Shown here: in pieces, positions 56,981-64,000 of the stretch
Layout: every line of letters begins with the position of its first letter
Position numbering within the stretch: the first letter of the stretch is position 1
NCBI GenBank assembly: GCA_030432695.1
Contig: JAUILN010000006.1
Span: forward strand, 248,001-312,000
Direction of reading: 5' to 3'
DNA: 64,000 bases
Source: a bacterium
GTDB lineage: Bacteria > Planctomycetota > UBA1135 > UBA2386
Translations under genes and position numbers: made by a program
Notes under the pieces: model-generated
What the model was told of the DNA's origin: nothing
Seen by the model: the letters and a program-made list of their open reading frames with translations, nothing else
Database searches by the model: none

Positions 56981-59566
56981 TCAGCGAAGCGCGGCGCCGT
57001 AGCGGATCTCGAGACCGTTGGTGTGGTTGATCGAGCCGGGCAACGAGGTGTCGAGGACGAAGGCCTGCTTGAAGAGGTGCAGGCCGATCGCTTCGGGCGG
57101 GAGCTGGTAGCGGAACTCGAAGACGCCGGTGCCGGCCTCGCCGAGGGTGCCGCTGGCGACGAAGGTCTCGAGCGCCACGAAGTCGCCGGCCCACTGGTGC
57201 GTGCCCGCGACCGGCCAGTCGGCGACGTCCACCGCGCGGGTGCCGAAGCCGTAGACCAGCAGGGTGCCGCCGGGCAGACCGGTGATGCGGGTGGTCACGT
57301 CGCGGCCGGTGCGCACCGGGCCGGTGGTGCCGAGCGTCGGCGTGCAGTCGCCGAGGCCGACGCCGCTGCTGCCGTACTGGCGCCGGATCCCCGCCTCGGT
57401 GCCGTAGCAGACGTTGCTCACGAGGTGCTCCCCGACCGCGTCCAGGTCGCCGTCGCCGTCGAGGTCGGCGAGCCGGGACATCTCGAAGCTCTGGACGACC
57501 GGTGTCGAGAAGCCGCCCTGACCGTCGCCGAAGGCGATGCCGGTGCCCCCGGCGCTGTCGGTCACCGGGTGGAACAGCACGTCCGGGTGACCGTCGGCAT
57601 TCACGTCGGCGACCGCAACGTGGCGGCCCGAGGAGTTGGCCTGGACCGGCGCGCGCACCGGGAGGCCGCCTGCTGTGAAGCCCGCAGCGCCATCGTTCCA
57701 CAGCCCGAGCACCGTGGTCGTGTCGGCCCAGAGCACATCGATGTCGCCGTCGCCGTCCGCATCGGCGATTGCCAGCAGATCGCGCGGCACCTGCGTGGGC
57801 ACCGGGTGGACCAGGTGCTGGCGGAAGGTGCCGTTGCCGCGCCCGAGCCAGATCTCCAGATTGCCGTTGCGACCCAGCAGCAGGTCGACGTCGCCGTCGC
57901 CGTCGAGGTCGGCGTGCCCGAACGCCGCGTCCAGGTTGATCGCCTGGCCGCGGCTGAAGAAGCCGGTGCCGTCGTTGAGTCGCACGAACGACGGCGTCTC
58001 CGCCGGCAGCAGGTCGAGGTCGCCGTCGCCGTCGAAGTCGGCGGTCACCGCACCGGGGCCGATCCAGTAGAGCGGGGTGCGCGTCGCGAAGCGGTCGCCC
58101 TCGGGTGCCGCGGGACCGGCGTCCACGTAGTGGCCACCGCCGAGGTTGGCCAGCAGCTGCATCGACCGGAAGCCGGTCGAGTCGAGGCGCGCGACGATCC
58201 GGTCGAGGTCGCCATCGCCGTCGAAGTCGCCGGGATACCCGGGCGTGATGTAGAGGCTGCCCGGCGTGTAGGGCATCGACTCCATCACCGGGTCGATCGC
58301 GCCGTCACCCTGGTTCCGCCACAGCGGCAGCACGTTCGAGGCGCCGGTCACCGGCACCGACAGGTCGTCGTCGCCGTCGCCGTCCGGGTCGTGCACCTGG
58401 AACCACGGGCTGCTGTTGAGATCGGGGAGAGCGGGCTGCACCTCGCGCGCGAAACCGTGCTGGTTGAACAGGACCGTGCGGCCCGCGACGAGGTCCGGCA
58501 GCCCGTTGCCGTCGACGTCGGTCACGCCGGCGAGCCGCTGCGAGCCGACGCCGGCGATCTCCTGGGCGACGGTGAAGTTGCCGTGGCCGTCGTTGATCGA
58601 CAGGTGGTAGATCGACGGGAAGATGTTCTCGCTCGGGCTCGTCCCGCCGCCGCAGCACACGCCGTCGAGGTCGCCGTCGCCGTCGAGGTCGGCGAGACCG
58701 GTGGCGGGTCCGCCGGTGAGCAGGCCTTCGAGGACGAACGTCGCGGGGCCCGTGCGGCGGAAGATCCGGTAGGTCCCCCATTCGCCGAACGACACGATGT
58801 CGCCGTCCCCGTCGCCGTCGATGTCTCCGAACACCACGAAGCTCTTGGCGTCGGGCCGCCACAAACCGCCGAACAGCGTCTGCACGAGTTGCAGCGAGCC
58901 GTCGGTGCCGATCGTCCACAGCTCGAGTCGGCTGCCGATCCGCGAGACGATGTCGAGGCGCCCGTCGCCGGTGTGGTCGAAGACGTGCAATTCGGTCGCC
59001 TGCCCCGTCGCGGTGTGCACCCGCGTGACCCCGGAGCCGGTCGAGCGCAGGACCTCGAGCCGATCCGGGTAGCCGACCACCAGGTCGTCGAGTCCATCGC
59101 CGTCGTAATCGAGCGCGACCAGGCCCTTGCCGAAGATCGACAGCTCGTCGTGGATCCGCACCGGCGCCGCTTCGCCGCGGCTGCTCCACACCGACAGCTC
59201 GCTGCCGACGATCATCGCGAAGTCGTCGAGCCCGTCGCCGTCGAAGTTGCCGGCCACCATCTCCCAGTCTCCGATGCCACTCCCCGAACGGTGGGTGTAG
59301 CGCATGTCGAAGGCCGTCCGGAAGCCGCCGGCACCGTCGGCGACGTGACCGTGGAGGTAGAAGCCGGCGGTCCGCGTGTCCCAGAACCCGACGAAGTCGT
59401 CGAGCCCATCGCCGTTCAGGTCGAGCATGGTCCGCACGGCCGTGTACTCGTCGAAGACCACCACGGCGGCGTCGAACGGGGCGAGCGGCGTCTGGGCCGG
59501 CGAAGTGGAGACGAGAGCGAGCGAGCCGGTGAGGGCCAGCATCGCCAGGCGTATGGGGGTGCGCAT
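56981..59566 (-). CDS. Secreted FG-GAP/VCBS-repeat protein with divergent C-terminal module
   Basis: An 861-residue exported protein with a signal peptide (MLALTGSLALVSTSPAQ). It has more than fifteen Ca-binding loops of the D-x-D-G-D-G-x-x-D type, such as DLNGDGLDDFVG, DYDGDGLDDLVV, DIDGDGDGDIVS, DFDGDGDLDRIV and DADGDGDIDVLW, spaced about 45-60 residues apart, forming one or two beta-propellers of the FG-GAP/integrin type. The last 130 residues are a divergent copy of the recurrent module (SSGVGLGDCTPTLGTTGPVR, QAFVLDTSLPGSINHTNG). The repeated loops make the DNA rich in GTCGCCGTC runs. Possible minus-strand -10 TACGAT at 59597-59602. Likely a Ca-stabilised surface protein. Confidence 0.83.
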   Translation of the reverse strand: MRTPIRLAMLALTGSLALVSTSPAQTPLAPFDAAVVVFDEYTAVRTMLDLNGDGLDDFVGFWDTRTAGFYLHGHVADGAGGFRTAFDMRYTHRSGSGIGDWEMVAGNFDGDGLDDFAMIVGSELSVWSSRGEAAPVRIHDELSIFGKGLVALDYDGDGLDDLVVGYPDRLEVLRSTGSGVTRVHTATGQATELHVFDHTGDGRLDIVSRIGSRLELWTIGTDGSLQLVQTLFGGLWRPDAKSFVVFGDIDGDGDGDIVSFGEWGTYRIFRRTGPATFVLEGLLTGGPATGLADLDGDGDLDGVCCGGGTSPSENIFPSIYHLSINDGHGNFTVAQEIAGVGSQRLAGVTDVDGNGLPDLVAGRTVLFNQHGFAREVQPALPDLNSSPWFQVHDPDGDGDDDLSVPVTGASNVLPLWRNQGDGAIDPVMESMPYTPGSLYITPGYPGDFDGDGDLDRIVARLDSTGFRSMQLLANLGGGHYVDAGPAAPEGDRFATRTPLYWIGPGAVTADFDGDGDLDLLPAETPSFVRLNDGTGFFSRGQAINLDAAFGHADLDGDGDVDLLLGRNGNLEIWLGRGNGTFRQHLVHPVPTQVPRDLLAIADADGDGDIDVLWADTTTVLGLWNDGAAGFTAGGLPVRAPVQANSSGRHVAVADVNADGHPDVLFHPVTDSAGGTGIAFGDGQGGFSTPVVQSFEMSRLADLDGDGDLDAVGEHLVSNVCYGTEAGIRRQYGSSGVGLGDCTPTLGTTGPVRTGRDVTTRITGLPGGTLLVYGFGTRAVDVADWPVAGTHQWAGDFVALETFVASGTLGEAGTGVFEFRYQLPPEAIGLHLFKQAFVLDTSLPGSINHTNGLEIRYGAALR

Positions 59567-59754
59567 GGTGCGTTCGCGAGGACGGTCAGGGGGCCGATCG
59601 TAGGCGGCGCGGCGCGAAGGCAAGGCGCGTGCCGCCGTCGGATCCCCATGCAGCCGGTGCGCGGCCGCGGTTTCATGGATTCCGGATCACGCGCCGACTT
59701 CCCGGTGCCCCGGGATTCCTGTCACGATTCGACGGTCCGAGGAACCTGCTCCCC

Positions 59755-62700
59755 GTGACCCCCAAACCCATCGCCGACCGTGTGGCCGAGGAGGCCCGCG
59801 CCATCCGCCGGCTCGCCCGGGCGCTGCTGCGGGACGACGCGCGGGCGGCGGATCTGTCGCAGGACGTGATGCTCGCAGGTCTGCAGGGTGAGCCGCCGCC
59901 TGGGACTCGCCTGCGGGCGTGGCTCACCGGCGTGACCCGCAACCTGGCGATGCGGCAGCGGCGCGACGAGCAGCTGCGGCGTCGTCACGAGGGTGCGGCG
60001 GCGCGTGCAGAGAGGTTGGAGGATCTCACCGCGCAGCGGCTCGAACTGCACGAGCGGATGGGGCGGGCGCTGCGTGGGTTGCCGGAGCCCTACCGGACGG
60101 TGGTGACGCTGCGGTTCTTCGAGGGGCTGGCGCCGCGGGAGATCGCGCGGCGCGTCGGGCGGAGTCCGGAGGCGGTGCGGCAGCAGGTGCGGCGTGGGTT
60201 GGAGATGCTGCGGCGGGAGTTGGATGGGGAGTACGGCGAGCGGGGGGCTTGGGCGGGGTTGTTGGTGGGTTGGGGGGCGACGAACTCCGTCGTCGGCGCG
60301 GGGATCGTGGGAGTCTTCATGAACGGGAAGAAGATGGCAGCTGCGGCTGCAGTGGTGGTTCTTGCCGGGTTGGGCGGGTTGGTCTTCTCCGAGTCGGGGA
60401 CAGCCACGAAGGTCCCCGGATCGAATGGTGCTTCGGCTGGTGACCCACTCGCCACACTCGAAGCGCGCAGGGTCGGAGCCGAGGGCACGGGTGATCACCT
60501 GGCCGGGCCGAGTCGAGTGCCGTGGGTCGGACCGCGGTGTCGGTTCGAGGTAGTAGCGAGTGATGGCGTGGCGTTGCCCGACGCGACGGTGTTGTCCTGG
60601 ACCGATGGCCAGGAGGCTGAGGAGATTCCTGTCGATGGACTCGGCGTGGTGGACTTCGGCGCGCCGAGCGTGGCCGGGGGCGTGCTGGTCTCGGCGCCGC
60701 TATGCGTGACGCGACTCGTGCGCGTGGAGGATTGGACGAAGCTGACGCGGGTCGCGCTCGAGACATCGCGGCCCGTGACGGGTTGGGTGTTGGTCGACGG
60801 CGAGCCGGAGTCGGGGGTCGAGATGAAGCTGTCGACCACGTCCAGTGGACCGTCGTTTGAGGTCCCGGAGTCGATCTCAGGATTGTTGGCGGGCGCGCCG
60901 CGAACCTCGGTGAGCGATGCACAGGGTCGGTTCCGCTTCGAGGGGCTGGCAAGGGATTGGAGAGGGCGGGTCGAAGTGGCCCGTGGCTACTCGATCCTCC
61001 GAGCCAGCCACGGCTCCATGGACTCGGGCAGCCAGCAGCGAACCCTTCTGCTCGAGGCTCCGTGTGATGGGCTTGGTTTGGAAGCCGGTCGATGGCCAGT
61101 CCTTCGCGGGCGGCTGGTCTGGGCAGACTCGGGGGAGGGCGTCGCAGAAGGCGGTCTCAACGTCTACGTGGAGTTCGCCTCGGGAATGACCAGCCCGATG
61201 ACCGGGGCGAATTCCGATGACCGTGGGAACTTCTCCGTCGCCCTCGGTACCAGTTCGGCGAGTGACCTTCATGCGTGGGTGGATCCCGCGAGACGCGGAC
61301 GACCCTCGCGGATCTCGCTCGGAGCCTGGGCTGACGGAAGCGCTGGATTCGTCAGTCGGGATTGGAACGACGAAGAACTCGAAGAGTCGCTCGAGCGCTT
61401 GGACCTGGAGGTCTCCTTGGAGCGGGCGCGGGTCTGGCACTTCGTCGCTCGGGACGGGGCGAGCGGAGAGCCGGTCGCCGGCGCGCGGGTCTCGGCACCC
61501 GGCGGAGTCGGTGGTCCCGCCGACGCGGAAGGACGCGGGACGTTCCTGGGCGGGGAGGCGCCGTTCTTGATCGGCTCGCCGACCCATCAGATCGAGCCAC
61601 TCGAGCCGTTGGAGGTGGCCGACGGCACCGCCGCCGATCCGCTGGAGTTCGCACTACACCCAGCGAACCTGCTGACGGTTGCGGTAGTGGCTGCGCCCGC
61701 GGTTCTCGAGCATCTGAGTTCGGTTCGGCTGCAGACCGCGGGTGAAGGGCTGTTCCTCGAGGGCCGTCCGTCCTCGACGCAGCTCCACGAGGCCTTCGGG
61801 TTTCCGGTCTTCTACGGGTCGATCGGCAAGGACGAGGCGCGGTACGGGGCGGCGCCCGATCCTCACGGTCGCGTCGAGGTTCATTGCCTGAGGCCCGGCG
61901 TTTCGATGCAGATCGCGGTCATCGATCGCCTGGGGCGGACGATGGCCGAAGCAGCGGCGGTTTCGCCGGCCTTGGGTGAGCGGCTCGAGGTGAGGCTCGA
62001 GGTCGAGGCGACGCCGGTGGAGTTCCGAGGGATCGTGGTCGACGCGGTCGGCGAACCGGTTGCCGACGCGTCGGTCTCGGTCAATCGTCACATGCGACAG
62101 CCCACGGACGTCGAAGGCCGGTTCACGTTGTCAGGGTTTCTGGACGCACCGGATGGCACGCTGATGATCGAGCACCCCGCCTACGTGCCACAGGTCCATG
62201 AGTCGTTCCGGCCGAAGCCTGACGATCCGGAACGTCGGTTCGTCCTGATGGAGGGCCGCACGGTCGAGGTTGCCCTCGTCGACCCCGAGGGTGTCCCGGT
62301 TCTCGGGATCAGGCCGGGCGTTGACCTCGAGATGCCTGGCGCGGGTCGCTGGTTGGAACTCGGCGACGGTCGGCACCGCTTCGGGGCTCTGCCGGCGGGA
62401 CTGGTGACGTTCTACTGCATCGTCGCCGGTCAGCGGGTCGAGTGGAGGCACGACACTCGGCTCCCGGACGCTCGTCTCGAGTTGCCCGCTCGCCCCGTCG
62501 AACTCGTGATCTCTCCGCCGGAAGGCTGGATGGCGCCGGATGAGGGTCGGGAGTCGGTCCTCGTCACGCCGCTCGATGCAGCCGGCGGTGAGTCCTTCTC
62601 GCTCGCCTACCGGTTGCCCGAGGAGCGTAGTCGCCAGCTGCTGGTCCTTCCGGGTCGCTACCGGATACAGCGGCGTTGGCGGCATGAGAAGACGGATCAG

Positions 62701-62784
62701 CGGCCGGCCTGGTACGAAGATCTCGGCACGCCTCGCGAGATCACGGTCGTCCCGGGGGGTCCAAATCTCATTCGCCTCCACTGA
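59755..62784 (+). CDS. ECF-type sigma factor fused to TM helix and extracytoplasmic beta domains
   Basis: A 1009-residue protein. Residues about 10-75 match sigma-70 region 2 (RDDARAADLSQDVMLAGLQG, RLRAWLTGVTRNLAMRQRR) and 100-160 match region 4 (LPEPYRTVVTLRFFEGLAPR, EIARRVGRSPEAVRQQVRRG). A single TM helix lies near 194-213 (MAAAAAVVVLAGLGGLVFS). About 790 residues follow that should be outside the cytoplasm and contain carboxypeptidase-regulatory-like beta domains (GIVVDAVGEPVADASVSV with TDVEGRFTLSG). The fusion joins a transcription factor to a possible sensor; release would need proteolysis, or the factor may work while membrane-bound. GTG 59755 has GAGGA upstream, slightly far. The frame is open without a stop through the junction. 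Confidence 0.82.
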   Translation: MTPKPIADRVAEEARAIRRLARALLRDDARAADLSQDVMLAGLQGEPPPGTRLRAWLTGVTRNLAMRQRRDEQLRRRHEGAAARAERLEDLTAQRLELHERMGRALRGLPEPYRTVVTLRFFEGLAPREIARRVGRSPEAVRQQVRRGLEMLRRELDGEYGERGAWAGLLVGWGATNSVVGAGIVGVFMNGKKMAAAAAVVVLAGLGGLVFSESGTATKVPGSNGASAGDPLATLEARRVGAEGTGDHLAGPSRVPWVGPRCRFEVVASDGVALPDATVLSWTDGQEAEEIPVDGLGVVDFGAPSVAGGVLVSAPLCVTRLVRVEDWTKLTRVALETSRPVTGWVLVDGEPESGVEMKLSTTSSGPSFEVPESISGLLAGAPRTSVSDAQGRFRFEGLARDWRGRVEVARGYSILRASHGSMDSGSQQRTLLLEAPCDGLGLEAGRWPVLRGRLVWADSGEGVAEGGLNVYVEFASGMTSPMTGANSDDRGNFSVALGTSSASDLHAWVDPARRGRPSRISLGAWADGSAGFVSRDWNDEELEESLERLDLEVSLERARVWHFVARDGASGEPVAGARVSAPGGVGGPADAEGRGTFLGGEAPFLIGSPTHQIEPLEPLEVADGTAADPLEFALHPANLLTVAVVAAPAVLEHLSSVRLQTAGEGLFLEGRPSSTQLHEAFGFPVFYGSIGKDEARYGAAPDPHGRVEVHCLRPGVSMQIAVIDRLGRTMAEAAAVSPALGERLEVRLEVEATPVEFRGIVVDAVGEPVADASVSVNRHMRQPTDVEGRFTLSGFLDAPDGTLMIEHPAYVPQVHESFRPKPDDPERRFVLMEGRTVEVALVDPEGVPVLGIRPGVDLEMPGAGRWLELGDGRHRFGALPAGLVTFYCIVAGQRVEWRHDTRLPDARLELPARPVELVISPPEGWMAPDEGRESVLVTPLDAAGGESFSLAYRLPEERSRQLLVLPGRYRIQRRWRHEKTDQRPAWYEDLGTPREITVVPGGPNLIRLH

Positions 62785-62831
62785 CTCCCTTCTTTCTGTT
62801 TGGTGCCTGGCACCAAGCAGGAAGAAGGGGG
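62785..62831. terminator. 23-bp near-perfect palindrome filling a convergent gap
   Basis: Arms 62785-62807 and 62809-62831 around a central T pair at every position, three of them as G-U. The structure exactly fills the space between two stop codons (62782-62784 on plus, 62833-62835 on minus). The core TTGGTGCCTGGCACCAA is identical to that at 56948-56964. Confidence 0.65.
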
Positions 62832-62832
62832 C

Positions 62833-64000
62833 TCAGCGTGGGAGGTCGAGTGGCAAGGTGCGTCCTTCCTCCGGGACTTGCACCGTGCGCGCCGCTCTGG
62901 CTACCTCGCTCCACGGACCCGCCCCATCACGCACCTCGACGCGGAGGTTCCAGGTCCCCGCTGCGGTGACCCGCGCGATCGGTCCATCCTCCTCGAAGGC
63001 CGCGTAGCAGACCGTCCCTTCGCGACTCGATGCCGTCGCACCGCCTGCCGCCGGCGACCAGGTCGCGCCGCCGCGATACAGCTCCACGCCCGCGCCGGCC
63101 TGCAGCGCGATGCGCAGGTGCTCGGGAGCGATCGTCGAGTCCCCGAGTTCGAAGCGCACCGGGATGCCGGGTTCCATGGCGACGTCGACCTCGCCCGTGG
63201 TCGCGAGCAACACCTTCCTCCGGCAACCGGGGATCTCCAGCACCACGTCCTGGGGCTTCGAGTTCACGAACCAGACCAGCAAACCGTCGATCTGCATCCG
63301 GTCGGCGGCGACCATCGCGGGGCTTCCAAAGTACAGGTGGCCGAGGCCGTGCCCGAGCCTCGATTCGTCATGGCCCGGCGGTTCGAAGCCCTCGGGCATC
63401 GTCAGGTTCAGGATCGTGAACTCCACCTGGTCATCCAGGTCGATCGAGCCGAGGTCGCTCTCTTCGCCGTCGACGATCTCCACGCCCGCTCGATCGATCA
63501 CCGCTCCGGTACCGTGGCCCCCGACCTGCAGCCGGTAGCGACCTGGCGGCACGCCGCTCCACTGCAGCAGCCAGCTCGGTCGGGCGTCGTCCTCGAGCCA
63601 GACCGGGTGGTCGGGCACGCTGCGGTCGAGTTCGGCGAACAGTTGGGCTTCGCCGGGCCGGGTCCAGGGCGTTCCCACCAGCAGGCTGTCCGCGTCGCGG
63701 CCGTCGTCGGGAACGAGCCGTGCGCGCATGCCGATCGACAGGCGGCGGTCGGTGGCTCGCAGCACCACCCGCGCGCGCCCGCCGTGGTGCAGTTCCAGCA
63801 GGCCGTCGCGGGTGCCCGGCAGCAGCAGGTGGGGTGGATCGGGCAGGTAGCCCTTGGCGATCACGCTCAGGAACAGTTGGGCTGGCGGCGCTGTGTCGAA
63901 CACCGTGACGTGCCCGTCCTTGGAGAGCAGGACGTTGGCCTCCTGCCAACGCTCGTAGTCCCGGCCCGCGCGCTGGCAGGCCAGCACCCACGGCCGCGAC
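62833..64000 (-). CDS. Hypothetical beta-rich protein, N-terminus cut by window edge
   Basis: The frame is open from base 64000 to a TGA at 62833-62835, giving 388 residues of a longer protein whose start lies outside. An internal GTG at 63987 is only an accidental candidate. The sequence has several beta-domain-like segments, among them GLLELHHGGRARVVLRATD and PPGRYRLQVGGHGTG, similar in style to the extracytoplasmic part of the neighbouring sigma fusion (PGRYRIQRR occurs there). No family could be assigned. A Cys pair is not evident and no TM helix is seen in this part. It converges with the sigma fusion across the palindrome. It might be another large membrane-anchored regulatory-like-domain protein. 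Confidence 0.6.
   Translation of the reverse strand, partial: SRPWVLACQRAGRDYERWQEANVLLSKDGHVTVFDTAPPAQLFLSVIAKGYLPDPPHLLLPGTRDGLLELHHGGRARVVLRATDRRLSIGMRARLVPDDGRDADSLLVGTPWTRPGEAQLFAELDRSVPDHPVWLEDDARPSWLLQWSGVPPGRYRLQVGGHGTGAVIDRAGVEIVDGEESDLGSIDLDDQVEFTILNLTMPEGFEPPGHDESRLGHGLGHLYFGSPAMVAADRMQIDGLLVWFVNSKPQDVVLEIPGCRRKVLLATTGEVDVAMEPGIPVRFELGDSTIAPEHLRIALQAGAGVELYRGGATWSPAAGGATASSREGTVCYAAFEEDGPIARVTAAGTWNLRVEVRDGAGPWSEVARAARTVQVPEEGRTLPLDLPR

Noticed and set aside
57400..59450. Array-like GTCGCCGTC repeats resembling a CRISPR or satellite
   Set aside because: The repeats are in frame, uneven in spacing and encode the D-x-D-G-D-G Ca-binding loops of a real protein.
56948..59758. 936-codon plus-strand frame opposite the FG-GAP gene
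   Set aside because: It is the complement of repeated Asp-Gly codons (read as Val/Ala/Pro/Arg repeats) and has no independent support.
1..64000. Insertion sequences, prophage or integrated element
   Set aside because: No transposase, integrase, resolvase, terminal repeats or target-site duplications were seen, and base composition is even throughout.

Overview
The window looks like a chromosomal segment of a high-GC member of the Planctomycetota. The evidence is the combination of very large transmembrane Ser/Thr kinases, a sigma factor next to a kinase, a sulfatase, a Gfo/Idh/MocA oxidoreductase paired with a sugar-isomerase-like TIM barrel, and many secreted kelch, FG-GAP, LamG or carboxypeptidase-regulatory-like proteins that share one C-terminal module. 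This is inference from gene families; there is no rRNA here. I recognise about 40 protein genes, two of them cut by the window ends, and no tRNA, rRNA, CRISPR array or insertion sequence.

Layout. 0-6.6 kb: a partial unknown gene, a nucleotide-sugar dehydrogenase, DNA topoisomerase VI subunit A, and ftsH overlapping pcm. 6.8-11.2 kb: a receiver-domain regulator, then a promoter with a palindromic operator-like site in front of a LamG-like secreted protein and a sialidase-like paralogue. 11.4-20 kb: two giant membrane kinases with overlapping start and stop codons; the second carries a protease-associated-like domain outside the membrane. 20-22 kb: topoisomerase VI subunit B, 16 kb from its partner. 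22-28.5 kb: a secreted module protein, an ECF-type sigma factor followed by a kinase fused to an FGE-like domain, a broken FG-GAP gene and a di-haem cytochrome c peroxidase-like lipoprotein. 28.7-34.4 kb: an acyltransferase-ACP-AMP ligase fusion, a minimal secreted module protein, a small unknown protein, mqnA (futalosine route to menaquinone), a membrane-anchored thioredoxin-like protein and a K+ channel-like protein. 34.6-44.1 kb: a large FG-GAP lipoprotein, the oxidoreductase/isomerase pair, a GT-C-like membrane protein and a sulfatase. 44.2-48.8 kb: tandem kelch-like secreted paralogues. 48.9-64 kb: a CHAD protein, a small Cys-rich protein, a lipoprotein, regulatory-like-domain proteins, a propeller protein, an MFS transporter, a large FG-GAP protein, a sigma factor fused to a membrane-anchored extracytoplasmic region, and a partial protein.

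Themes. (1) Eight secreted proteins end in variants of one roughly 130-residue module, suggesting a shared surface-sorting or anchoring function. (2) Signalling proteins are built as membrane-spanning fusions (kinase-PA-like, kinase-FGE-like, sigma-TM-beta domains). (3) Gaps between convergent genes are filled by hairpins; two share the core TTGGTGCCTGGCACCAA with compensating changes in the flanks. (4) Several genes lacking a Shine-Dalgarno have a TAnnnT-like -10 element 6-7 bases before the start codon, some with a TTGCC-type -35, pointing to leaderless transcription. Both subunits of topoisomerase VI, mainly an archaeal and plant enzyme, are encoded here.
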